A DNA stretch of 64,000 bases from JAFMJV01 sp034436555 (GTDB lineage Bacteria > Chloroflexota > Limnocylindria > Limnocylindrales > CSP1-4), in contig DAOTUU010000033.1 in the NCBI GenBank assembly GCA_034436555.1, positions 62,001-126,000 on the forward strand, given 5' to 3'. The notes under the pieces are model-generated. The model was not told the DNA's origin, did not search any database, and saw only the letters and a program-made list of their open reading frames with translations. Shown here one piece after another: positions 1-7,446 of the stretch (its first letter is position 1; each line of letters starts with the position of its first letter). Made by a program: the position numbers and the translations under genes.

Positions 1-1
1 G

Positions 2-301
2 GAGATGGCGGAGCGCATCCAGCAGCACCTGCGGGACCGGATGCCCGAATGGGCCACGGTCTACCCCGGCGTGGAGGAGCTGCGCGTCGCGGTCATGGGC
101 TGCGTCGTCAACGGTCCGGGCGAGTCCAAGCATGCGGACATCGGCATCAGCCTGCCGGGAACGTTCGAGGACCCGGTGGCGCCGGTGTTCGTGGACGGCG
201 CGCTGCGCACGACGCTGCGCGGCGAGGGCCTCGTGGACGCCTTCATCGTCATCCTCGAGGACTATGTCGCGCGGCGCTTCGGGAGTCTCGCCCGCGCCTG
301 A
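2..301 (+). CDS. ispG: IspG (GcpE), 4-hydroxy-3-methylbut-2-enyl diphosphate synthase, C-terminal part
   Basis: Only the last 99 codons are inside the window, so the 5' end is cut off; the frame is open from base 2. IspG is the [4Fe-4S] enzyme of the MEP (non-mevalonate) isoprenoid pathway that reductively opens MEcPP to HMBPP. The fragment contains the family signature MGCVVNGPGE followed by ADIGIS. In the family this Cys and the Glu seven residues later are two of the cluster ligands; the other Cys ligands would lie upstream of the window. The gene ends 40 bases before the extended -10 box of the nusA promoter, so it appears to belong to the preceding transcription unit. Identification is secure despite the truncation. 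Confidence 0.93.
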   Translation, partial: EMAERIQQHLRDRMPEWATVYPGVEELRVAVMGCVVNGPGESKHADIGISLPGTFEDPVAPVFVDGALRTTLRGEGLVDAFIVILEDYVARRFGSLARA

Positions 302-337
302 GCGGACCTCCGTCCATCGGGTCGCCCGGCGGCTCGG

Positions 338-346
338 TGCTATACT
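338..346 (+). promoter_or_regulatory. Extended -10 promoter for the nusA operon
   Basis: The sequence TGC-TATACT (TATACT at 341-346) is a near-consensus extended -10 element. No good -35 lies 16-18 bases upstream, as expected for an extended -10 promoter. Transcription would start near 353 and leave a leader of about 100 bases before nusA. Confidence 0.6.
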
Positions 347-375
347 GTCGGTTCTTCCGGATTCGGCCGCCTAGG

Positions 376-396
376 AACGTGGGTGACCCCCACGTT
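376..396 (+). promoter_or_regulatory. Hairpin in the nusA leader
   Basis: A perfect 8-bp stem (AACGTGGG with CCCACGTT) closes a 5-base loop about 25 bases after the predicted transcription start. No T-run follows. It could be a NusA-responsive or processing element; that role is inference. Confidence 0.4.
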
Positions 397-454
397 TCGT
401 CATGTATGGGGCTGGTCGCACACGGGACCGGAACGTACTGGGAGGTGCCGCACC

Positions 455-1675
455 ATGAACCGCGACTTCATCGGCGCGCTCCTCCAGCTGAACGCGGAGA
501 AGGGCGTCTCTCGCGAGCAGCTCATGCGCACCGTCGAGGACGCCATCCAGTCCGCCTACCGGCGTGTCGGTCCGGGCTACGAGGATGTCCACGTCCGGCT
601 GGACGGCGACTCCGGCAGGATGCGCGTGTTCCGTGCGCGGCGCGTAGTCATGGAGGTCGAGGATCCGCTCACCGAGTGGACCCTGGACGAGGCGCAGCAG
701 CGGCGCTCGGACGCCGAGATCGGCGAGCTCATCGAGTACGAGGAGCTGGATCCCGACCACTTCGGCCGCGTCGGCGCGCAGATCGCGGGTCAGGTGATCC
801 GCCAGCGGCTGCGCGAGGCCGAGCGCGAGACCCTGTTCGACGAGTTCGCCCATCGGGAGGGGGAGATCATCACCGGCTCGGTGAGCCGGGTGGAGCCGCG
901 GGGCGTGATCCTGGACCTGGGCAAGGCGGAGGCGGTGCTGCCCACGACGGACCAGTCGGCCACGGAGCATTACCGCATCGGCCAGCACGTCAAGGCGTAC
1001 GTGCTTGAGGTGCGCCGGACCACGCGCGGCCCGCTCATCTACGTCAGCCGCACCCACAAGAACTTCCTGCGCCGGATGTTCGAGCTGGAGGTCCCGGAGA
1101 TTCACGCCGGGACGGTGGAGATCAAGGCGATCGCCCGCGAGGCGGGCTCGCGCAGCAAGATCGGCGTGGCCAGCCGCCAGGAGGGCCTCGATCCCGTGGG
1201 GGCGACGGTCGGCCAGCGCGGCGGCCGGGTCCAGGCGGTCGTCGCGGAGCTGGGTGGCGAGAAGATCGACGTCATCCCGTGGTCCGACGACCCGGCCGTG
1301 TTCGTCGCCAACGCGCTCTCGCCGGCCCAGGTCGTGGGTGTCGCCATCGACGAGGAGAACCGCATCGCCGCGGTCACGGTTCCGGAGCGCATGCTCTCGC
1401 TCGCCATCGGTCGGGAAGGCCAGAACGCGCGGCTCGCCGCGAAGCTGACCGGCTGGCGCATCGACATCCGCTCGGATCAGGCACCCCGCGCGGCCGCGCC
1501 CGCGGTGGAGGACGCGCCGATCGCAGCCCCGGCCGCCGAGACGCCGGCCGTGCCGGAGGCCGAGACGCCCACCCCCGAGCCTGTGGCGTCCGCCGACGCC
1601 GCGGCGGGACCCGCTGGCCCACCCGCCGCCCCACGCGCCCGGCGCTCGACCCCCGCCAGGGAGGTGTCGCCGTAG
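455..1675 (+). CDS. nusA: Transcription termination/antitermination factor NusA
   Basis: The 406-residue protein binds RNA polymerase and nascent RNA to control pausing, termination and antitermination. The order seen is the NusA N-terminal domain (about residues 1-125), an S1 domain beginning at ITGSVSRVEPRG, then two KH domains containing EIHAGTVEIKAIAREAGSR and the LAIGREGQNARLAAKLTGW segment. A Pro/Ala/Glu-rich tail of about 70 residues replaces the acidic repeats of proteobacterial NusA. ATG 455 is chosen because GGGAGGTG lies just upstream and the protein then begins with MNRDFIGALLQL, the normal NusA start; an in-frame ATG at 383 would add a non-homologous extension. First gene of the nusA-ylxR-infB-rbfA operon. 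Confidence 0.95.
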   Translation: MNRDFIGALLQLNAEKGVSREQLMRTVEDAIQSAYRRVGPGYEDVHVRLDGDSGRMRVFRARRVVMEVEDPLTEWTLDEAQQRRSDAEIGELIEYEELDPDHFGRVGAQIAGQVIRQRLREAERETLFDEFAHREGEIITGSVSRVEPRGVILDLGKAEAVLPTTDQSATEHYRIGQHVKAYVLEVRRTTRGPLIYVSRTHKNFLRRMFELEVPEIHAGTVEIKAIAREAGSRSKIGVASRQEGLDPVGATVGQRGGRVQAVVAELGGEKIDVIPWSDDPAVFVANALSPAQVVGVAIDEENRIAAVTVPERMLSLAIGREGQNARLAAKLTGWRIDIRSDQAPRAAAPAVEDAPIAAPAAETPAVPEAETPTPEPVASADAAAGPAGPPAAPRARRSTPAREVSP

Positions 1676-1689
1676 GCGCCCCCTCCGCC

Positions 1690-1980
1690 GTGGTCGGACG
1701 GCACGCCCCCACCCGCACCTGCGTCGCCTGCCGGACCGAGCGCCCCAAGCGCGAGCTGGTCCGGGTGGTGCGCACCCCGGCGGCCCTCGTCACCATCGAT
1801 CCCACCGGTCGTCTGCCCGGCCGTGGCGCGTATCTCTGCGCCGACGGCTCCTGCTGGCGGCTCGCCCTGCGCAAGGGGGCGGTCGAGCGCGCGCTCGGCG
1901 TCCCCCTGCCCCCCGAGCTGCGGAGCCGGCTCGAGCAGGACGCCCACGAGCAGCTCCAGGGAGGTCCTCATGGCTCGTAG
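1690..1980 (+). CDS. ylxR: YlxR family RNA-binding protein
   Basis: A 96-residue protein of the YlxR (DUF448) family, small RNA-binding proteins encoded between nusA and infB in many bacteria; B. subtilis YlxR has been linked to RNase P and gene regulation. Visible signatures are the TCVACRTERPKRELVRVVR motif near the N-terminus and GRLPGRGAYLC in the middle. GTG 1690 is the only in-frame start close to the domain. A strong GGGAGGTG lies 25 bases upstream inside the end of nusA, too far to be ideal, so the start is the least certain point. The 3' end overlaps the infB start by 11 bases, which suggests translational coupling. Confidence 0.85.
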   Translation: MVGRHAPTRTCVACRTERPKRELVRVVRTPAALVTIDPTGRLPGRGAYLCADGSCWRLALRKGAVERALGVPLPPELRSRLEQDAHEQLQGGPHGS

Positions 1981-3862
1981 TCGCAGTGGCACCCGCAACA
2001 TGCGGGGACCCCGCAAGCCCATGCGCCGACCCGGCGAGGGTGGTGGCGCGGTCCAGACGATCGACCCGTCCGCGCGCGGCGCGGTCGAGATCCCGGCCTC
2101 GATCACCGTCAAGGAACTCGCGGAGCTGATCGGGGTGAACCCGGCGGACATCATCCGCGAGCTCATCAAGAGCGGCATCTTCGCGACCATCAACCAGGTC
2201 GTCGACCGGGACACGGCTTCGCTGGTCACCAGCGACCTGGGCTACGAGGTCGCGGAGGCCGCCACCGACGAGGTCGATGTGGAGGCGGAGGCGGACGCCC
2301 ATGAGGCGGCCAAGGACGCCATCTTCGAGGGCGATGACCCGCGCCACCTCGTGAGCCGCGCGCCGATCGTGACCGTGATGGGGCACGTGGACCACGGCAA
2401 GACGTCGCTCCTGGACGCCATCCGCCAGACCACCGTGGCCGCCGGCGAGAAGGGCGGCATCACCCAGGGCATCGGCGCCAGCGAGGTGGAGATCAAGGGT
2501 CGGCGCATCGTGTTCCTGGACACGCCGGGCCACGAGGCGTTCACGGCCATGCGCGCCCGCGGCGCCAAGGTCACCGACATCGCCGTGCTGGTGGTGGCCG
2601 CCGATGACGGCGTGATGCCCCAGACCGCGGAGGCGATCGACCATGCGCGGGCTGCGCGCGTGCCCATCGTCGTGGCGCTCAACAAGATCGACAAGGCGGA
2701 CTCCAACCCGGACCGCGTGAAGACCGAGCTGTCGGAGCACGGCGTCATCGTCGAGGAGTACGGCGGCGACACGCCGCTCGTGCCGGTGTCGGCCAAGACC
2801 CGCCAGGGCCTCGACGACCTGCTGGAGACGATCCTCATCACCTCGGACGCGCTCGTGGACCCCAAGGCGGACCCCAGGCGCCATGCCATCGGCACGGTCG
2901 TGGAGGCGGAGCTGGACAAGGGCCGTGGCGCCGTCGCGACCGTGCTCATCCAGACGGGCACCCTCAAGGTCGGCGACGTGGTCGTGGTGGGTGACACCTA
3001 CGGCCGCGTCCGCGCCATGGAGAACAGCCACGGCAAGCGCCTCCAGAAGGCGGGACCCGCCTCCGCGGTGGTCCTCCAGGGCCTCGGCGAGGTGCCCGCC
3101 GCCGGGGACATCCTGCGCGCCGTGGACGACGAGAAGCGGGCTCGGGCGCTCGTCGAGGAGCGCAGGAACGCGCAGTCGGCCCGCCCCGAGGGCACCGGTC
3201 GCGCCACGCTCGAGGACCTGTACCGACAGATCCAGGCGGGTCAGACCAAGGAGCTGCGCATCATCCTCAAGGCGGATGTGCAGGGGTCGCTGGGAGCCGT
3301 GGTCCACGCGCTGGACCAGATCCAGACCGACGAGGTGCGCATCAACGTCATCCATCAGGGCACCGGCGACGTGACCGACAACGACATCAACCTGGCGTCC
3401 GCCTCGGACGCGGTCGTCGTCGGCTTCAACACGAAGCTGGACGCGACGGCCCGCCGGACCGCGGAGGCGACCGGCGTCGAGGTCCGCTCCTACGACATCA
3501 TCTACAAGCTCACCGACGACATGGAGGCCGCGCTCCGGGGCATGCTCGAACCGGAGATCGTGGAGGTCGTGGAGGGTCGCGCCGAGGTGCGCCAGATCTT
3601 CCGGGTGGGCAAGTCGCAGGTCGTGGCGGGCTCGTACGTGACGCACGGGCGGGTCGTGCGGGGCGGTGCGCGCGTCTACAGGGGCGGCCGCCTCATCGCG
3701 ACCGACAAGGTGGACTCGCTGCGCCGGTTCCGGGACGACGTTCGCGAGGTGGCCACCGGCTACGAGTGCGGCATCGGCCTGGCCGGGTTCCACGACCTGG
3801 TCGAGGGCGACATCATCGAGAGCTTCACCTCGCAGGCGGTCTCGCGCGCCGGCGGGAGCTGA
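1970..3862 (+). CDS. infB: Translation initiation factor IF-2
   Basis: A 630-residue GTPase that positions fMet-tRNA on the 30S subunit and promotes subunit joining. An Arg/Gly-rich start is followed by the short IF-2N domain (ITVKELAELIGVNPADIIRELIKSG). The G domain has G1 GHVDHGKTS from residue 138, G3 DTPGHEAF and G4 NKID, followed by the beta-barrel, IF-2 domain 3 and the C-terminal fMet-tRNA-binding domain. The long charged N-terminal region of enterobacterial or actinobacterial IF-2 is missing, so this is a compact form. ATG 1970 is preceded by AGGGAGG and overlaps the end of ylxR. Confidence 0.96.
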   Translation: MARSRSGTRNMRGPRKPMRRPGEGGGAVQTIDPSARGAVEIPASITVKELAELIGVNPADIIRELIKSGIFATINQVVDRDTASLVTSDLGYEVAEAATDEVDVEAEADAHEAAKDAIFEGDDPRHLVSRAPIVTVMGHVDHGKTSLLDAIRQTTVAAGEKGGITQGIGASEVEIKGRRIVFLDTPGHEAFTAMRARGAKVTDIAVLVVAADDGVMPQTAEAIDHARAARVPIVVALNKIDKADSNPDRVKTELSEHGVIVEEYGGDTPLVPVSAKTRQGLDDLLETILITSDALVDPKADPRRHAIGTVVEAELDKGRGAVATVLIQTGTLKVGDVVVVGDTYGRVRAMENSHGKRLQKAGPASAVVLQGLGEVPAAGDILRAVDDEKRARALVEERRNAQSARPEGTGRATLEDLYRQIQAGQTKELRIILKADVQGSLGAVVHALDQIQTDEVRINVIHQGTGDVTDNDINLASASDAVVVGFNTKLDATARRTAEATGVEVRSYDIIYKLTDDMEAALRGMLEPEIVEVVEGRAEVRQIFRVGKSQVVAGSYVTHGRVVRGGARVYRGGRLIATDKVDSLRRFRDDVREVATGYECGIGLAGFHDLVEGDIIESFTSQAVSRAGGS

Positions 3863-3868
3863 CTTCCC

Positions 3869-4351
3869 GTGACGGAGCGGACCGCGCGGCTGGACCAGCT
3901 GCTGCGGGAGGAGATCAGCGCGATCATCGCCCGGGACATCGCCGATCCGCGCATCGGCTTCGTGACGGTCACGGAGGTGGACGTCGCACCGGACCTGGGC
4001 CATGCCACGGTCTGGGTCTCGGTGATCGGGGACGCCGCCGCGCGCAGGGCCAGCCTCCGCGCGCTGGGCCGGGCGATGCCCTATGTCCGACACCGGCTGG
4101 GCGGCCTGCATCTGCGCAAGATCCCGGAGCTGCACCTGCGCCACGACGATTCGGTGGAGCGGGGCACGCGCGTGCTCCAGCTCATCGACGAGCTGGAGCA
4201 CGGTGGCGACCCCACGTCCGTCCCGCCCGCACCGGAGTCATTGCCCGACCCGCTCACGGCGCGTGGCCACGCCGAGCCGCCCGCACCCCGGCCCCGCAGG
4301 AGAAGGAGCCCGCGCGCCGGCGCCACCCAGGGGGGTGGACGTGACGGCTGA
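3869..4351 (+). CDS. rbfA: Ribosome-binding factor A (RbfA)
   Basis: RbfA is a KH-like factor that acts late in 30S subunit maturation. The 160-residue protein starts at GTG 3869, six bases after the infB stop, with the family N-terminus TERTARLDQLLREEIS. It keeps the DPRIGFVTVTEVDVAPDLGHATVWVSV core and the PELHLRHDDSVERG motif. About 40 residues of Pro/Arg-rich tail extend past the normal end. The tail overlaps the start of the next gene by 11 bases, so termination of rbfA and initiation of nrnA are probably coupled. Confidence 0.93.
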   Translation: MTERTARLDQLLREEISAIIARDIADPRIGFVTVTEVDVAPDLGHATVWVSVIGDAAARRASLRALGRAMPYVRHRLGGLHLRKIPELHLRHDDSVERGTRVLQLIDELEHGGDPTSVPPAPESLPDPLTARGHAEPPAPRPRRRRSPRAGATQGGGRDG

Positions 4352-5399
4352 GCCGAGCATCCCGGCCCCCGGGCTCCAGGCGCTCACGGCCGCGGATATC
4401 GCCGCGGTGCCGGATGCGGTCGTGGAGCGGCTCCTGGCGGCCCGCCGGGTGCTGACCGTATGCCATCGAGACCCCGAGGCCGACGCCCTGGGATCGGCGC
4501 TGGGGCTCGCGCTGGCCCTGGAGTCGCTGGGCAAGCAGGCCACACCCGTGTGCACCGACCCCGTGCCCGCGATGTATGACTTCATGCCCCACATCGAGCG
4601 CTTCCGCCAGGATCCGGAGCCGGGGTTGGACTGTGACCTCATCGTGGTCGGCGACTGCGGTGAGCTGGAGCGTGTCGGATCGGTGCTCGATCGCCACGCC
4701 GAGCTGTTCTCGCGGGTGCCCATCGTCGACATCGACCATCACGCCTCGAACGTCGGGTTCGGCGCGGTCGACTGGATCGACCCGTCCGCGGCCGCCACGT
4801 GCGAGATGGACACGCTGCTGCTGCCCCGCCTGGGGGTCCCGGTGGACGCCCTGGGCGGAGACCTCGCCGCGGTCCTGATGGCGGGCGTGGTCATCGACAC
4901 CGCGACGTTCGCCCACCCCAACGCGACGCCTCGCACGCTGCGCGTGGCCGCGGAGCTACGGGCGGCCGGCGCGCCGCTGTCGGACATCTCAAGGCGGCTC
5001 TACCGCACCAAGCCCACGGCACAGCTGCGCCTGTTCGGACTGGTGCTGTCCCGGCTCGAGTCGGCGGCGGACGAGCGGCTGGTGTGGTCCACGCTGGCGC
5101 CCGGAGACCTCATGGCCGCGGATGCCATGCCCGCGATGTCCGAGGGCATCATCGACCTGCTGGCCCAGGCGGAGGGGGCCGAGGTGGCGATCCTGTTCAA
5201 GGATCTGGGAGACCACACGCGCATCAGCGTCCGGACCCGGGACGGGGGCGTGGATGCGATCGCGCTGACCGGGGCATTCGGCGGCGGCGGTCACGCCCGG
5301 GCCGCCGGTGCGTCGATCTCGGCGCCTCTGGTCGAGGCGCGGCGCAGCGTCCTGGACCGGGCGACCGCGCTCATCGCCCGCGGGTCGGGCGAGTCATGA
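4341..5399 (+). CDS. nrnA: DHH/DHHA1 phosphoesterase, NrnA-type nanoRNase/pAp phosphatase
   Basis: A 352-residue DHH-family phosphoesterase. Members at this place in the operon (NrnA) degrade 2-5 nt nanoRNAs and dephosphorylate pAp. Motifs seen are CHRDPEADALGS (motif I), DCGELERVG (motif II), DIDHHASN (the DHH motif, motif III) and the DHHA1 substrate-binding GGGHARAAG near the C-terminus. All expected metal-binding Asp and His residues are present. GTG 4341 follows a GGGGGTGG ribosome site and gives a normal family length. The stop codon overlaps the truB start (ATGA), and the context links RNA turnover with ribosome and tRNA maturation. Confidence 0.9.
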   Translation: MTAEPSIPAPGLQALTAADIAAVPDAVVERLLAARRVLTVCHRDPEADALGSALGLALALESLGKQATPVCTDPVPAMYDFMPHIERFRQDPEPGLDCDLIVVGDCGELERVGSVLDRHAELFSRVPIVDIDHHASNVGFGAVDWIDPSAAATCEMDTLLLPRLGVPVDALGGDLAAVLMAGVVIDTATFAHPNATPRTLRVAAELRAAGAPLSDISRRLYRTKPTAQLRLFGLVLSRLESAADERLVWSTLAPGDLMAADAMPAMSEGIIDLLAQAEGAEVAILFKDLGDHTRISVRTRDGGVDAIALTGAFGGGGHARAAGASISAPLVEARRSVLDRATALIARGSGES

Positions 5400-6337
5400 G
5401 TCCGCGCCGCGCGACCGGACCGGAGCTGGACGGCATCCTCGTGGTGGGCAAGCCGACGGGGCCCACGTCGCATGACGTGGTGGCCATCGTCCGGCGGCTC
5501 ACGGGCGTGCGTCGGGTGGGTCACGGCGGGACCCTGGACCCGTTCGCGGCGGGCGTGCTGCCGGTCTTCCTGGGCCATGCGACGCGCATGGTGGAGTATC
5601 ACCTCGGCGATGCCAAGGCCTATCGGGCGGTGGTCATCCTGGGTGCGGCGTCCACCACGGACGATCGCGACGGCGAGCTCACGCCGCTGGACGCGCCGCT
5701 CCCTTCTCGGGACGCCGTGGAGGCATGCCTGGCGGTGTTCCGCGGCCCCATCGAGCAGGTCCCGCCCGACCATTCCGCGGTTCACATCGGGGGCCGCCGC
5801 GCGTACGAGCTGGCGCGTCACGGCAAGAAGCCGGAGCTGAAGTCACGCCGCGTGACCATCCACGAGCTGGTGCTGGCGGGCTGGGATGTCAGCGACCCGG
5901 AGCGGCCCGCCGCGACCCTCGAGGTGCGCTGCTCCGCCGGAACCTACGTCCGGGCGCTGGCGCGCGACCTTGGCGCCGCGCTGGGCACGGCCGCATATCT
6001 CGGGGCCCTCACGAGAACGGCCAGCGGGCCCTTCCGGCTCGATGCCGCGCACCCGCTCGACGCGGTCCGACAGGCGCTCGCCGCCGGCCGGGCGCAGGAC
6101 CTGCTGCTGCCGTCCGACACGGGCCTGGACGCCTATCCCCGGGTGTCGCCCTCATCCGATGAGCTGGCCGCGCTGGCGCGGGGACAGGTCGTCCGACACC
6201 GCGGCGAGACGCTCCCCGGGCCGGGCCCCGACGGCCTCGTGCGGGTGGTCGATGCGACCGGGCACCTGGTGGCCATGGCCCGGGTGGAGGGCGGGCGGCT
6301 CCACCCCGAGAAGGTCTTCCTCTCTCCGGACCACTGA
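5396..6337 (+). CDS. truB: tRNA pseudouridine(55) synthase TruB
   Basis: The 313-residue enzyme isomerises U55 to pseudouridine in the T-loop of tRNAs. The catalytic motif GGTLDPFAAGVLPV is intact, with the nucleophilic Asp at residue 48. The N-terminal GILVVGKPTGPTSHDVV and the RVTIHEL, CSAGTYVRALARDLG and C-terminal PUA-like segments follow in the expected order. The ATG overlaps the nrnA stop by 4 bases, and the frame upstream of this ATG has no TruB homology. Last strongly conserved member of the infB operon before ribF. Confidence 0.95.
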   Translation: MSPRRATGPELDGILVVGKPTGPTSHDVVAIVRRLTGVRRVGHGGTLDPFAAGVLPVFLGHATRMVEYHLGDAKAYRAVVILGAASTTDDRDGELTPLDAPLPSRDAVEACLAVFRGPIEQVPPDHSAVHIGGRRAYELARHGKKPELKSRRVTIHELVLAGWDVSDPERPAATLEVRCSAGTYVRALARDLGAALGTAAYLGALTRTASGPFRLDAAHPLDAVRQALAAGRAQDLLLPSDTGLDAYPRVSPSSDELAALARGQVVRHRGETLPGPGPDGLVRVVDATGHLVAMARVEGGRLHPEKVFLSPDH

Positions 6338-6342
6338 GCACG

Positions 6343-6906
6343 ATGCGGCTTGACGACCTCGACGCCCTGCCGGCCGACCTGCCGTTCGTGGCCACGCTGG
6401 GTGTGTTCGACGGGCTCCATGTGGGTCACGCGGCGGTGCTCCGCATGCTCGTGGAGGCGGCCCTGGCGGAGGACGCGGCGCCGGTCGCGATCACGTTCGA
6501 TCCGCATCCGGAGGCGGTCATCCTGGGGCGCGCCCCGGCGCTGCTGTGCTCCGTGGAGGAGCGATGCGCGCTGATGGAGGCCGCCGGTGTCGCGATCGTG
6601 GTGGTGCAGCGCTTCGACGAGGCATTCCGCCTCCAGTCTGCCGAGGCGTTCCTGGACCGCCTGCGTCTCGGGCGCCGGATGCGCGGCCTCGTGATGTCGC
6701 CGGAATCGGCGTTCGGGCACGATCGGCAGGGCACCATCGGCCTCGTCCGACGGCTCGCCGCCGAGGAGGGCTGGCGGCTGGTGGAGACGCCCATCATGGA
6801 GGTTGACGGGGAGCGGGTCTCGAGCGGCCGCATCCGGGCGCTCATCGCAGAGGGTCGCACCGGCGAGGCGGAGCGCCTCCTGGGCCGGCCGCTGGGCGTC
6901 GCCTGA
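6343..6906 (+). CDS. ribF: FAD synthetase (FMN adenylyltransferase) domain protein, RibF without riboflavin kinase domain
   Basis: At 187 residues this covers only the N-terminal FMN adenylyltransferase module of RibF. Visible are GVFDGLHVGHAAVLRM (HxGH-type nucleotide-binding motif), ITFDPHPEAV and the C-terminal VSSGRIRALIAEGRTGEAERLLGRPLG of that module. The normal bacterial enzyme is about 300 residues and continues into a riboflavin kinase domain, which is absent: the gene ends cleanly and an rpsO promoter follows within 100 bases. The protein should therefore make FAD from FMN, and riboflavin phosphorylation must be encoded elsewhere. The position between truB and rpsO is the classical one. 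Confidence 0.88.
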   Translation: MRLDDLDALPADLPFVATLGVFDGLHVGHAAVLRMLVEAALAEDAAPVAITFDPHPEAVILGRAPALLCSVEERCALMEAAGVAIVVVQRFDEAFRLQSAEAFLDRLRLGRRMRGLVMSPESAFGHDRQGTIGLVRRLAAEEGWRLVETPIMEVDGERVSSGRIRALIAEGRTGEAERLLGRPLGVA

Positions 6907-7000
6907 CAGCCCGTCCCCACCCGAGGCGTCCGAGCCGTCATGACCCGCGGCGCGGGCCATCCGGCGGGGGCCAGCGCGGCGGGGGCCGATGGAGGTCCTG

Positions 7001-7009
7001 TGCTACACT
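7001..7009 (+). promoter_or_regulatory. Extended -10 promoter for rpsO
   Basis: TGC-TACACT repeats the extended -10 pattern of the nusA promoter. Transcription would start near 7016 and give a leader of about 45 bases that contains the rpsO ribosome site GGAGG at 7050-7055. Confidence 0.55.
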
Positions 7010-7060
7010 TCGCGGGTTGCACAGGAAGTGAACCAAGCAAACGGATGGTTGGAGGACCAG

Positions 7061-7330
7061 GTGCCGCTCACGCGGGAGACGAAGGAACAGGTCATCACGG
7101 AGTACGCCACGGTCGAGGGTGACACGGGCTCGCCGGAGGTCCAGATCGCGCTGCTCACGGAGCGCATCGCGGGGCTGACGGAGCATCTCCGGGCCTTTCC
7201 CCAGGATCACCACTCGCGCCGCGGCCTCCTCAAGCTCGTTGGCCAGCGTCGCCGCCTCCTCGCGTACCTGATGCGCAAGGACAACGCGCGGTATCGCGCC
7301 GTCATCGGTCGGCTCGGCCTGCGCCGCTAG
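7061..7330 (+). CDS. rpsO: 30S ribosomal protein S15
   Basis: The 89-residue product has exactly the usual length of S15, the primary 16S rRNA-binding protein of the 30S platform. Conserved features are the GDTGSPEVQIALLTERI segment, the DHHSRRGLLKLVGQRRRLLAYL helix-loop-helix and the C-terminal basic helix. GTG 7061 is favoured because GGAGG lies 7 bases upstream and the protein then begins at the family N-terminus; an in-frame ATG at 6989 would precede the promoter-derived leader. It is followed by pnp, the conserved rpsO-pnp pairing. Confidence 0.96.
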   Translation: MPLTRETKEQVITEYATVEGDTGSPEVQIALLTERIAGLTEHLRAFPQDHHSRRGLLKLVGQRRRLLAYLMRKDNARYRAVIGRLGLRR

Positions 7331-7340
7331 CGGCGGGCCT

Positions 7341-7361
7341 GCGGCAGCAGGTCGCTGCCGC
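7341..7361 (+). promoter_or_regulatory. Hairpin in the rpsO-pnp intercistronic region
   Basis: GCGGCAGC and GCTGCCGC form a perfect 8-bp stem with a 5-base loop, 11 bases after the rpsO stop. No T-run follows. In other bacteria this interval carries a terminator and a processing stem used in pnp autocontrol; whether that holds here is inference. Confidence 0.45.
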
Positions 7362-7446
7362 GCGATATCGACTCCACGCCGCCGCCGGGTGCTCCCCGGT
7401 GCGCCAGCGCGCCAGGTCCCTCCTCCGGCCACCCCCAGGAGGACTG

